Shown piece by piece: positions 25,124 to 33,130 of a stretch of 64,000 nt of DNA. The notes under the pieces were generated by a model that saw nothing but the letters and a program-made list of their open reading frames with translations, searched no databases and was not told the DNA's origin. Every line of letters starts with the position of its first letter. Position 1 is the stretch's first letter. The DNA comes from an uncultured Clostridia bacterium (GTDB taxonomy: Bacteria > Bacillota > Clostridia > Christensenellales > Borkfalkiaceae), in assembly GCA_934254825.1 (NCBI GenBank), contig CAKQMB010000003.1, positions 62,001 through 126,000 on the forward strand. Reading direction: 5' to 3'. Made by a program: the position numbers and the translations under genes.

Positions 25124-25327
25124 TCAGTATTTGGATACCGTAACTTTATCTTCGTAAATTTCCTCTGCGGCTTCCGAAAGAGGTTTCTCTTTGCTCGGAA
25201 GTTCTGTAAGTCCCTGGTTGTGCGCGTGATCGATAAGCTGTCTTGCTCTCTTGCTCGCAACAACGCAAAGCGCATACTTTGAACCTGTTTTTTCAGCCAA
25301 TTCGTCTATCGGCGGGTAATTTATCAT
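25124..25327 (-). CDS. rpoZ: RNA polymerase omega subunit
   Basis: 67 residues, with the omega signature: PPIDELAEKTGSKYALCVVASKRARQL near the N-terminus and PLSEAAEEIYEDKV near the end. Omega assists assembly of beta-prime into RNA polymerase. AAAGGAG precedes ATG. It lies 43 bases after yicC; in Bacillus gmk stands between, but here it is missing. Confidence 0.93.
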   Translation of the reverse strand: MINYPPIDELAEKTGSKYALCVVASKRARQLIDHAHNQGLTELPSKEKPLSEAAEEIYEDKVTVSKY

Positions 25328-25370
25328 AAAACACTCCTTTGATTTATTTCAAATCTTATTTAGATATTTT

Positions 25371-26246
25371 TTATTCTATATTCTGAACCTGCTCTCTGAT
25401 CTTTTCGATCTCGTTTTTCAAAGCAAGCGCATATTTCGTTATCTCGACGTCGTTCGATTTCGAACAAACCGTATTCGCTTCTCTGTTGAATTCCTGCATA
25501 AGGAAATCGAGTTTCTTTCCCGCGTCGACTTCTTCCCTGCAAATATTTCTCAGTTGCGCGATATGGCTTTTGAGTCTCGTAAGCTCTTCGTCGATATTCG
25601 TTCTGTCGGCAAAAAGTGCGACTTCTTGAAGAAGTCTTCCCTTGTCGTAATCGACCGAACCTAAAATTTCAGCCATTCTCTCACGGATTTTCGCTTCGTA
25701 TTCTTCTTTGATCTTCGGCGCGCGTTTCTCTATTTCGCCGACGAGTTTCTCGACCTCGTCGTCTCTCGACAAAATGTCGTTTTTCAGCTTATCGCCTTCG
25801 ATTTTGCGCATTTTTACGAGTTCGTCCAAAGCTCTGTTCAAGGTTTCGACGAGCATTTCTCCGATCTTTTCGGAGTTATCGTCCCCGATTTCTTCCGCTA
25901 CGCAGTCCGAAGTTTTCAAAAGGCTTACGACCGTAAAATCGTTTTCTATTCCGTATTTTTCGGACAGCGTTTTTGCCGCCGCAACATAAGCCTCGCACAA
26001 CCCTTCGTTTATAACGAGTTTTTTCGATCCCGAACTCATATCGGAATAAGTTATGAAAAGTTCCGCTCTGCCCCTTTTGATTTTCGACTGAACGATTTTT
26101 CTTATCGTATCGTCCAGAGAGACGAAAGCTCTCGGGTATTTGGGAATAAGATCGAGAAATCTGTTGTTTACGGTTTTGATTTCGACCGTGAGCGTTATTC
26201 CGTTTTCCGAATATTCGGCTTTGCCGTATCCCGTCATGCTCTGCAT
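25371..26246 (-). CDS. yicC: YicC/YloC-family endoribonuclease
   Basis: 291 residues, normal length. Conserved N-terminus SMTGYGKAEYSENG...VEIKTVNNRFLDL and C-terminus SHIAQLRN ... KKLDFLMQEFNREANTVCSKSND are diagnostic. Members of this family are RNA endonucleases implicated in small-RNA turnover. It heads a yicC-rpoZ unit with a promoter that overlaps the end of ligA. Confidence 0.95.
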   Translation of the reverse strand: MQSMTGYGKAEYSENGITLTVEIKTVNNRFLDLIPKYPRAFVSLDDTIRKIVQSKIKRGRAELFITYSDMSSGSKKLVINEGLCEAYVAAAKTLSEKYGIENDFTVVSLLKTSDCVAEEIGDDNSEKIGEMLVETLNRALDELVKMRKIEGDKLKNDILSRDDEVEKLVGEIEKRAPKIKEEYEAKIRERMAEILGSVDYDKGRLLQEVALFADRTNIDEELTRLKSHIAQLRNICREEVDAGKKLDFLMQEFNREANTVCSKSNDVEITKYALALKNEIEKIREQVQNIE

Positions 26247-26277
26247 AACAAACCAACCTGAAACGTTATTCTAGCAT

Positions 26278-26306
26278 ATAATAGCACAAAATTTAAAAAA
26301 TATCAA
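26278..26306 (-). promoter_or_regulatory. Sigma-A promoter of yicC-rpoZ
   Basis: On the minus strand: TTGATA (26301-26306), 17 bases, TATTAT (26278-26283). The -35 overlaps the last codons of ligA. Confidence 0.6.
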
Positions 26307-28249
26307 CTATAAATGAGCTTTTTAAACTCATCTTCGCCGATTATTTTTATTCCGAGCTTTCTCGCTTTGTCGAGTTTGCTTCCCGCGGCTTCGCCGGCTA
26401 TTACGAGCGTCGTCGTTTTCGTAACCGAACTTTGCGTTTCGCCGCCTTCGCTTTCGATAATTTTTTGAGCCTCGCTCCTCGTGAAATCGGTCAAAGATCC
26501 CGTAAGAACGACTTTTTCGCCCGCAAACCTGCCTTCTTTGTTCTCGTTTTCGATAAAAGGCTCAACCCCGACCGAAAACAATTCGTTTATTTCGTTTACA
26601 TTGTCTTCGTTTAAAAAATAATCGGAAATATCTTTTGCCATTATCGCTCCGACATCGGGAATTTCGATAAGCCTTTCCTCGTTTGCTTTCGCAAGTTCGG
26701 CTATGCTTCCGAACTCTTTCGCAAGATCTTTCGCGGTTTTCTTCCCCACGCCCTCGATTCCGAGCGCGAAAATGAAGTTTGCAAGCGGTATTTTCTTTGT
26801 TGCGGCAATCGCGGAAATCAGATTTTCGGCTTTTCTTTCGCGGAAACCTTCGAGAGTCATAAGTTTTTCGGTCGTAAGTTTGTAAAGATCCGAAAACTTG
26901 TCGAGGGTGAACGCGTCGAAAAGCTGCCCCGCCGTTTTTTCCGAAAAACCGTCTATGTTCATTCCTTCTTTCGAAGCGAAATTAGCAAGTTTCGCTATAA
27001 CTCTCGGTCTGCAATCTTTATTCGGGCAGAAAAGATTTGCCCCTTCCTCTATAAGTTTCGAGCCGCAGAACGGGCAGATATCGGGTTTCGCGATATCTTT
27101 TCCTTTGTCGAAATTATCGACCGCGCCGAGAATTTCGGGAATTACCTCGTTCGATCTTCTTATTAAAACCGTTGAACCGATTTTAACTTTTTTTCTTAAA
27201 ATATCGCCGTAATTATTAAGCGTGGCTTTTTTCACCGTCGCCCCGCCTATATCGACGGGCGATACGAGTCCGAGCGGCGTAAGTTTTCCCGTTCTTCCGA
27301 CCTGCCATTCGACATTTTTAAGCGTTGTTTCCACTTCTTCGGCTTCGAATTTGTAAGCCATAGCCCATCTCGGGAATTTGTCTGTAAAACCGAGTTGTTC
27401 CCTTAAAGGTATTTCGTTGACCTTTATAACCGCGCCGTCCGTTAAAACGTCGATATTTTTTCTGCCGACTTCGATTTCGGCTATCGCGGCTTTCACTTCG
27501 TCCAAAGTTTTGCAAACTCGGAGAAAATCGAAGACCTTGAACCCGTTGGCTTTCAGAAAGTCGAAAATTTCGATCTGCGAAGAAAATTTACCTTCGCTCA
27601 TATAATTCACGTTGTAAAAAATAATTTCGGGATGACGTTTTTCGGTTACTTTCGGGTCGAGATTTCTTATCGCCCCCGCTACGGCGTTACGCGCGTTTTT
27701 AAGCTGTTCGGTCGCCGTTTTATTGTAATTTTCGAGGACGGAAAGCCTTATTATCGCTTCGCCCTGCACTTCGACCGTCCCGCCGTGATTTATTCTCAGA
27801 GGAAAAGATTTTATCGTGAGAACCTGAGCCGTAACGTCTTCGCCGACGATTCCGTTTCCTCTTGTCGTCGCTCTCGTAAAAACGCCGTTTTCATAGGTTA
27901 AACACATCGTCAAACCGTCGAATTTGTATTCTACGGTATAAGTCGGCTCGCCGACCTTCCTCACCCTTTCGTCAAAAGCGTCTATCTCCGCTTCCGAAAC
28001 CGATTTGTCGAGCGAATAAAGTCTGTTTATATGCTCGTGTTTTTTAAACGCGCTTATGGGATCTCCCCCTACTCTTCTCGTAGGCGAATCCACGAGAATT
28101 TGCCCCGTAGTCTCTTCGAGATTTTTAAGCTCGTCGTAAATTTTATCGTAAACTTTATCGTCCACGGACGGATTGTCGAGGACGTAATACTCGTAGGCAT
28201 ATTTATTTAAAATATCCACGAGTTCTCTCATTTTTTTTATATTATCCAT
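26303..28249 (-). CDS. ligA: NAD-dependent DNA ligase
   Basis: 648 residues. The adenylation domain carries the nucleophile in YKFDG, the OB and zinc domains follow (CPFCGSKL ... FCPNKDC), then helix-hairpin-helix repeats (GVGKKTAKDLAKEFGS, IPDVGAIMAKDI) and a C-terminal BRCT domain (GEKVVLTGSLTDFTRSEA). It seals nicks in replication and repair. The start overlaps the pcrA stop by one base (TGATG), a frequent pcrA-ligA arrangement in Firmicutes. Confidence 0.97.
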   Translation of the reverse strand: MDNIKKMRELVDILNKYAYEYYVLDNPSVDDKVYDKIYDELKNLEETTGQILVDSPTRRVGGDPISAFKKHEHINRLYSLDKSVSEAEIDAFDERVRKVGEPTYTVEYKFDGLTMCLTYENGVFTRATTRGNGIVGEDVTAQVLTIKSFPLRINHGGTVEVQGEAIIRLSVLENYNKTATEQLKNARNAVAGAIRNLDPKVTEKRHPEIIFYNVNYMSEGKFSSQIEIFDFLKANGFKVFDFLRVCKTLDEVKAAIAEIEVGRKNIDVLTDGAVIKVNEIPLREQLGFTDKFPRWAMAYKFEAEEVETTLKNVEWQVGRTGKLTPLGLVSPVDIGGATVKKATLNNYGDILRKKVKIGSTVLIRRSNEVIPEILGAVDNFDKGKDIAKPDICPFCGSKLIEEGANLFCPNKDCRPRVIAKLANFASKEGMNIDGFSEKTAGQLFDAFTLDKFSDLYKLTTEKLMTLEGFRERKAENLISAIAATKKIPLANFIFALGIEGVGKKTAKDLAKEFGSIAELAKANEERLIEIPDVGAIMAKDISDYFLNEDNVNEINELFSVGVEPFIENENKEGRFAGEKVVLTGSLTDFTRSEAQKIIESEGGETQSSVTKTTTLVIAGEAAGSKLDKARKLGIKIIGEDEFKKLIYS

Positions 28250-30675
28250 CAGTCGATAACCTCAATCGGCGCAAGCCTTAAAACAAGCGATTTTATTCCG
28301 ACGCCTTTGAACGCCACGTCGGCTACGAGTTCTCCGCCGTTCGTTTTCGTTGCGATAACTACGCCGTCTCCGAATTTTTTATGTCTCACGTTAGTTCCCG
28401 TACGGATTTTTGCGAGATCGGAAGATTGTACTTTTTCCGTCGGTTTCGAAACTCCCGCCGCGTTATATGCGCTCGCGTAAGAATTCTTTTTAAATCCTCC
28501 CGCGCTTCCGCTATAACTTCCGCCGTAGCTTCCGTTCGAGCCGCTTTCGTAACTTCCCGAATATCCGTAATCGGATTTTTCGTTATACGCTTTTCCGCCG
28601 TAAGACCCGTAATTCCCGCCGTTTCCGCGCGAATAATTGCTTGAATAGCCGTTTCTGTCGGAATATCCGCCGTACCCACCGCCGTAAGACGAGCTGTCTC
28701 CGTAACCGTTATATCTGTTTTGTCTGTCGTAAGAAAAACGCTCTTCGCCGTATCTGCCGCCCTTGTTTTTGACAACGCCGAGTTTTTCCGAAAGCTCTTC
28801 GAGGAATATCGAAGGTTCGGTCGCTCTTCTCGAACCGTATAAAAATCTGCTCTGCGCGCGGGTTAAAAAGAGCCTTTCCCTTGCTCTCGTAATCGCGACG
28901 TACATAAGCCTGCGTTCCTCTTCTTCGGTATCTTCTTCCAACGCCCTCTGCATCGGGAATATTTCGGCGTCGAGTCCGCAGACGAACACGCATCTGTATT
29001 CGAGACCTTTAACGGAGTGAATGGTCGCAAGCGTGACGAATTCGCCTTCGTTAATTTCGTCCGTATCGGAACTTAACGTTATCGAATTGAGGTATTCCGA
29101 CAACGGAGACTCGGGATTAAGCCTTGCGAATTCCTCCACGGAGTTCAAAAATTCGTTTATGTTTTTCTTTTTGTCGTCGTTTTCGGAAGTATCCTCTTCG
29201 AAACAGCTCATAAAATCGGTTTTTTGAATGACTTCTTTTACGAGATCGAACAAAGGAAGAGTTTCTTTTGCAATAATAAGTTTTGAAATTATATCTCTGA
29301 ACGATCTTATTTTCGCTTTCGCACCCGAATTAAGTTCGAGATTGTCGCAATCGAAAACCCCGTCGAAAATCGACAAACCGTTAAGCTCGGAATATCTTAC
29401 GAGTTGTTCGATGGATTTATCGCCTATTCCGCGTTTGGGAACGTTAATAACCCTTAAAACAGCCTCATTATCCAAAGGGTTACACAAAATTCTGAGATAT
29501 GCGGTAATATCTTTGATTTCTTTTCTTTCGAAGAAGCGGAAACCGCCGTAAACCTTGCACGGAATTCCGTACTTCATAAATTCCTGCTCGTAAGAACGGG
29601 AAAGAGCGTTTATACGCATTAAAACGGCGAAATCGGAATATTTATACCCTCTTTGCTGAACGAAAGTCTTGATCTGCAAAGCCGTGTACTGAGCTTCGCC
29701 CGACTCCTCGTCCGCAACAAACAACTCGGGTTTTATCCCGTCGTCGTTTTCCGTCCATAAAACTTTGTCTTTTCGCTTGGAATTGTTGGCAATAATGGTA
29801 TTCGCGAAATCGAGAATACGTTTTGTCGAACGGTAATTTCTTTCGAGTTTATAAGTTTTTGCGCCCTTGAAATCCTTTTCGAAATCGAGAATATTGTTTA
29901 TGTCCGCGCCGCGCCAGCCGTAAATACTCTGATCGTCGTCGCCTACGACAAAAAGATTGCCGTGCGCGTAAGAAAGAAGTTTTACTATGTTATACTGAAC
30001 GAAATTCGTGTCCTGAAACTCGTCGACGTGTATGTAACGGAAACGCTTGGAAAGCGCGATAAGAACTTCTCTGTGTTCCGCAAGCAAATGATACGTTTTT
30101 ATAAGCAGATCGTCGAAATCCATGGCGTTCGAACGGAAAAGTTCGGCGTTGTATTCGTCGATGATTTTAACGTAAGACGAAACGTCTCTCATTCTCGGAT
30201 TTTCGCGTTCGAATTCTTCGGTGGACATGTCCTTGTTTTTCAAAGCCGAAATAAGGTTCTTGGAGTTTTTCATAAACTTGTCCGGTTCTAACGCGAGACC
30301 TAAGATAACGCGCTTTAAAACCTTTTCTTTGTCCGTTTCGGAATAAATCGAAAAATCCGTTTTATAATCAAGCTTTTCGGCATATTTTCTGAGAATTTTA
30401 ACGCACATCGAATGGATCGTGCAAACCCACATCTGCGATATGTCGCCGATTATTTTTTCAAGCCTTTGTTTCATCTCGTCGGCGGCTTTGTTTGTGAAAG
30501 TAATCGCGAGAATATTATACGGATCGACCCCGAGATCTTCCGCAAGGTGCGCGATTCTGCTCGTTAAAACTCTTGTTTTTCCGCTCCCCGCGCCCGCGAT
30601 CACAAGTACCGCGCCTTCGGTGTCCATAACGGGTTTTATTTGTTCTTCGTTAAGTTTGTTAAGTAAATCAAGCAT
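28249..30675 (-). CDS. pcrA: ATP-dependent DNA helicase PcrA/UvrD with Gly/Tyr/Ser-rich tail
   Basis: 808 residues, SF1A helicase. GAGSGKTRVL (Walker A), DEFQDTN (motif II), GDDDQSIYGWRGA (III), VHSVKGLEY-type motif V (ATIHSVKGLEY) and VAITRARERL (VI) are all present. Residues of about 644-730 form a low-complexity stretch rich in Gly, Tyr, Ser and Asn, many as YGG or GSYG. It ends with a Tudor-like C-terminal domain (VRHKKFGDGVVIATK ... DVAFKGVGIKSL) known in PcrA to bind RNA polymerase. GGAGAGG precedes ATG. It is the first gene of pcrA-ligA. Confidence 0.96.
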   Translation of the reverse strand: MLDLLNKLNEEQIKPVMDTEGAVLVIAGAGSGKTRVLTSRIAHLAEDLGVDPYNILAITFTNKAADEMKQRLEKIIGDISQMWVCTIHSMCVKILRKYAEKLDYKTDFSIYSETDKEKVLKRVILGLALEPDKFMKNSKNLISALKNKDMSTEEFERENPRMRDVSSYVKIIDEYNAELFRSNAMDFDDLLIKTYHLLAEHREVLIALSKRFRYIHVDEFQDTNFVQYNIVKLLSYAHGNLFVVGDDDQSIYGWRGADINNILDFEKDFKGAKTYKLERNYRSTKRILDFANTIIANNSKRKDKVLWTENDDGIKPELFVADEESGEAQYTALQIKTFVQQRGYKYSDFAVLMRINALSRSYEQEFMKYGIPCKVYGGFRFFERKEIKDITAYLRILCNPLDNEAVLRVINVPKRGIGDKSIEQLVRYSELNGLSIFDGVFDCDNLELNSGAKAKIRSFRDIISKLIIAKETLPLFDLVKEVIQKTDFMSCFEEDTSENDDKKKNINEFLNSVEEFARLNPESPLSEYLNSITLSSDTDEINEGEFVTLATIHSVKGLEYRCVFVCGLDAEIFPMQRALEEDTEEEERRLMYVAITRARERLFLTRAQSRFLYGSRRATEPSIFLEELSEKLGVVKNKGGRYGEERFSYDRQNRYNGYGDSSSYGGGYGGYSDRNGYSSNYSRGNGGNYGSYGGKAYNEKSDYGYSGSYESGSNGSYGGSYSGSAGGFKKNSYASAYNAAGVSKPTEKVQSSDLAKIRTGTNVRHKKFGDGVVIATKTNGGELVADVAFKGVGIKSLVLRLAPIEVID

Positions 30676-30742
30676 AATATCCTCTCCGATCGGCTTGCCG
30701 GGTGAGTTAATAATCTCGTTCGGCTATCCGCAGATGATTATA

Positions 30743-30771
30743 ATTTTACCACGAAAGGACATTTTTATCAA
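30743..30771 (-). promoter_or_regulatory. Sigma-A promoter of pcrA-ligA
   Basis: On the minus strand: TTGATA (30766-30771), 17 bases, TAAAAT (30743-30748), followed by TATAAT. Confidence 0.6.
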
Positions 30772-30799
30772 GTTATTTATATAAGTAAAGTAAAATATA

Positions 30800-30837
30800 C
30801 AGATAAAAAAAGAAAAAGCTTCCGTAATCGAAAGCTT
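30800..30837 (-). terminator. Terminator of spoVAC
   Basis: Minus-strand AAGCTTTCG and CGGAAGCTT with a four-base loop (one mismatch), then TTTTCTTTTTTT. Confidence 0.75.
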
Positions 30838-30853
30838 GGAATTTTCGGTAATT

Positions 30854-31315
30854 TCAAAGAAGAATACCGAACGAATAAAGTATGAAGTATACGATACCGA
30901 CCGAAACGCTGCCTATTATCCCGAAAACGATAATAGGTCCCGCAACTACGAACATTTTTGCGGCGAGTCCGTAAATATATCCTTCCGTTTTAAACTCCAT
31001 GGCAGGCGAAACAACTGAATTGGCAAAACCCGTAATCGGAACAATCGAGCCGCCTCCCGCGTATTTGCCGATCCGATCGTAAACGCCGAGCCCCGTTAAA
31101 AGCGCGCCGAGAAAAATCAAAACGGTGGACGTTGTACCCGCAAGCTCGTCACCGTATAACCCGAAAGAAAATTCAAGCACGAAGCGAATGAGCTGCCCTA
31201 TGACGCAAATCGTGCCTCCGACCAAAAATGCGTGAAATAAACTGCGTTTTTCGTTAGTTTTCGGAGAAATCAAAGAGACGTAATTCAGATAGTTTTCGTT
31301 ATAAAATTCCTTCAT
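30854..31315 (-). CDS. spoVAC: Stage V sporulation protein AC
   Basis: 153 residues with several membrane spans. AFLVGGTICVIGQL, LLTGLGVYDRIGKYAGGGSIVPITGFANSVVSPAMEFKTEG and AAKMFVVAGPIIVFG match SpoVAC; the related SpoVAE is shorter (about 116 residues) and lacks the N-terminal segment seen here. SpoVA proteins form the dipicolinic-acid channel of the spore inner membrane, and SpoVAC has been described as its mechanosensitive part. No spoVAD or spoVAE is adjacent. GGAAAGGAG precedes ATG, and a sigma-G-type promoter lies upstream. Confidence 0.88.
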   Translation of the reverse strand: MKEFYNENYLNYVSLISPKTNEKRSLFHAFLVGGTICVIGQLIRFVLEFSFGLYGDELAGTTSTVLIFLGALLTGLGVYDRIGKYAGGGSIVPITGFANSVVSPAMEFKTEGYIYGLAAKMFVVAGPIIVFGIIGSVSVGIVYFILYSFGILL

Positions 31316-31420
31316 TGTTTCTGCTCCTTTCCTTCGGTTTTTTAAAAACGCACTCCTCGCGATCGCGGATGTTTTTCCACGGTTCGCATTTTTTTATGTT
31401 TTCACATTTACTCATACGAT

Positions 31421-31449
31421 TTGTATGGACAGTTTAAGAAAAAATATAC
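31421..31449 (-). promoter_or_regulatory. Sigma-G-type promoter of spoVAC
   Basis: On the minus strand: GTATA (31445-31449), 17 bases, CATACAA (31421-31427; one mismatch to CATnhTA). It abuts the T run of the upstream terminator, as in front of spoIVB. The leader to the spoVAC start is about 95 bases. Confidence 0.6.
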
Positions 31450-31483
31450 AAAAAAAAGACGCAATTCAAAATAAGAATCGCGC
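31450..31483 (-). terminator. Terminator of the 59-residue gene
   Basis: Minus-strand GGCGCGATTC and GAATTGCGTC pair with two G-T wobbles and are followed by a run of T ending in GTATA. Confidence 0.75.
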
Positions 31484-31511
31484 CTTTCGTCATATTGAAT
31501 TTTATCCGATC

Positions 31512-31691
31512 TCAGTTCGGCTGAGATTCGTACATAAAAATATCGAAAGAATTCTTTTTAAGTTTCTTTCCGAAAAGTTCTTTTGCTTTATTTAACGCTT
31601 CGGCGATACATTCCGCAAAAACGTTCACTCTGACAACCCTCTCTTTTTTCTCTCTGTCAAGCTTTTGGATACAATAAATTCTGTACTGCAT
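31512..31691 (-). CDS. Small hypothetical protein (59 residues), single-gene unit
   Basis: 59 residues beginning MQYRIYCIQKLDREKKERVV and ending in KNSFDIFMYESQPN. It is basic in the middle, with two Cys and no membrane span. I do not recognise the family. It is likely real because it has a complete expression unit: TTGACA-17-TATTAT promoter at 31715-31743, AAAGGAG 11-12 bases before ATG 31691, and an intrinsic terminator at 31450-31483. The surrounding 429 bases between spoVAC and the M19 peptidase hold only this unit and the spoVAC promoter. Confidence 0.7.
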   Translation of the reverse strand: MQYRIYCIQKLDREKKERVVRVNVFAECIAEALNKAKELFGKKLKKNSFDIFMYESQPN

Positions 31692-31714
31692 AGTGTGTAT
31701 CTCCTTTTGCCATC

Positions 31715-31743
31715 ATAATACCACTAAACCTTGGTTCTGTCAA
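31715..31743 (-). promoter_or_regulatory. Sigma-A promoter of the 59-residue gene
   Basis: On the minus strand: TTGACA (31738-31743), 17 bases, TATTAT (31715-31720), directly after the stop of the M19 peptidase gene. Confidence 0.75.
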
Positions 31744-31744
31744 T

Positions 31745-32524
31745 TCAAAAGTGACCTCTTTTTATCTTTTCGGTGAAATTTAAAAGGTTATTACATAGAA
31801 TTTTGTCGATACTCTTGTTATCGTACCCGATTTTTTCCAGCCCTGATCTCGTCAACCCGTAAAGCAAATCGTAGTTCAATGTGTTTTCCACATAATTTTC
31901 ACAACCGTAAAAGTCCGTTCCAACGGCAAGATTGTCTGCGCCGAATTTTTGAACAAAGTAATCGATTTGCCTTATAAAATCTGCAATTTTGCAATGTTTT
32001 CCGTCTGTCATAAAACATGAATAGCACGTCACCCCGACTAAACCGTTTCTTTTTACTATCTCTTTAAGCTGCCAATCGTGAAGATTTCTTTTATGTTTGA
32101 AAACCCCGTTAAAACATGTATGAGAGTCTGCGATTATTTCCGCATTGTCTATAATATCCCTAAATCCACCCTCCGAAATGTGCGCGCAGTCGACGGCTAC
32201 ACCATTTTCGTTCAATTTCTTTATAAGCTCTTTACCCTCTTTTTTCAGTCCGTCGGAAAAATTGCATCCGTAACCCAATCTGTTTTCTCCGTTCCATGTC
32301 AATCCGACGTAAATCGGGCTTAACGCAAGAAGTTTATCGACGTCGAGATCTTCATAGCCGACGTCTTCGAAAGCAAGAAGTCTCGCCTTGGCGGCAATTT
32401 TCGCGGCTTCTTTAAAATCTCTTTTCCCTCTGAAAACCGCCGTAATTATATTATTCTTTAAATATTTTTCGGTAAGCTCGCCGCCGACAGCCGTTAATAT
32501 ATCGTTATGAAAATCGGAAAACAA
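31745..32524 (-). CDS. M19-family (membrane dipeptidase-like) peptidase, TTG start
   Basis: 259 residues, shorter than the usual 310-370. Metal-binding motifs of the renal-dipeptidase fold are visible: SDFHNDIL (DxHxD) at the extreme N-terminus, LTWNGENRLGYG, VDCAHISEGGFRDII, ADSHTCFNGVFKHKRNL and VGTDFYG. It should hydrolyse dipeptides, often with D-residues at the C-terminus. The start is TTG 32524, because the DxHxD motif lies within the first eight codons and GGGGGA precedes it. That ribosome binding site lies in the 3' arm of the terminator hairpin of ppiB. Confidence 0.85.
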   Translation of the reverse strand: MFSDFHNDILTAVGGELTEKYLKNNIITAVFRGKRDFKEAAKIAAKARLLAFEDVGYEDLDVDKLLALSPIYVGLTWNGENRLGYGCNFSDGLKKEGKELIKKLNENGVAVDCAHISEGGFRDIIDNAEIIADSHTCFNGVFKHKRNLHDWQLKEIVKRNGLVGVTCYSCFMTDGKHCKIADFIRQIDYFVQKFGADNLAVGTDFYGCENYVENTLNYDLLYGLTRSGLEKIGYDNKSIDKILCNNLLNFTEKIKRGHF

Positions 32525-32559
32525 TAAAAAATCCCCCGAAGCATTATATGCTCCGAAGG
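32525..32559 (-). terminator. Terminator of ppiB overlapping the next ribosome binding site
   Basis: Arms 32533-32544 and 32548-32559 pair with a three-base loop and some G-T pairs, followed on the minus strand by TTTTTTA. The 3' arm contains the GGGGGA used by the M19 gene. Confidence 0.7.
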
Positions 32560-32581
32560 AAATTTTCGTGTTTAAATATAA

Positions 32582-33103
32582 TCAATAATGTTCGGGTTCT
32601 TCGTATTCGACTCCGTTTGTGTCGACCGTTACCGATTTTATGACCTGATCGCGAAGCGGTTTATCGTTATAATCGACGTTTACTTCCGCGATTTTGTCTA
32701 TGACGTCCATTCCGTCGATAACCTGACCGAACGCGGCGTACTGCCCGTCGAGGTGAGGAGCGTCGGCATGCATAATAAAGAACTGAGATCCCGCGCTGTT
32801 CGGCATCATCGAGCGAGCCATCGAGATAACCCCTCTTTTGTGTTTAAGGTCGTTCTTAAAACCGTTTTTGGAAAATTCTCCTCTGATCGTATAACCCGGT
32901 CCGCCCGTGCCGTTTCCTTTGGGGTCTCCGCCCTGAATCATAAAGCCTTCGATAACGCGGTGAAAACACAAACCGTTATAAAAGCCTTTTTTAACGAGAG
33001 AAATAAAGTTGTTCACTGTATTCGGAGCGATTTCCGGATAAAGTTCGACGTAAAAAACGTCTCCGTCTTTCATTTCGAAAGTTACGATAGGATTGTTATT
33101 CAT
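32582..33103 (-). CDS. ppiB: Cyclophilin-type peptidyl-prolyl isomerase
   Basis: 173 residues, cytoplasmic (no signal peptide). FHRVIEGFMIQGGDP, GPGYTIRGEF, MARSMMPNSAGSQFFIM and HLDGQYAAFGQVIDG contain the active-site Arg, Phe, Gln and His of cyclophilins. It catalyses proline isomerisation during protein folding. AAGGAG precedes ATG. It lies 27 bases after comEB and probably shares its promoter. Confidence 0.96.
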   Translation of the reverse strand: MNNNPIVTFEMKDGDVFYVELYPEIAPNTVNNFISLVKKGFYNGLCFHRVIEGFMIQGGDPKGNGTGGPGYTIRGEFSKNGFKNDLKHKRGVISMARSMMPNSAGSQFFIMHADAPHLDGQYAAFGQVIDGMDVIDKIAEVNVDYNDKPLRDQVIKSVTVDTNGVEYEEPEHY

Positions 33104-33130
33104 TATATATAATCTCCTTATTATCTTCTT

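Noticed and set aside
31299..31415. 38-codon frame (MSKCENIKKCEPW...) overlapping the spoVAC start
   Set aside because: It has an ATG but no ribosome binding site, and its start lies just after the spoVAC promoter; not enough to call a gene.
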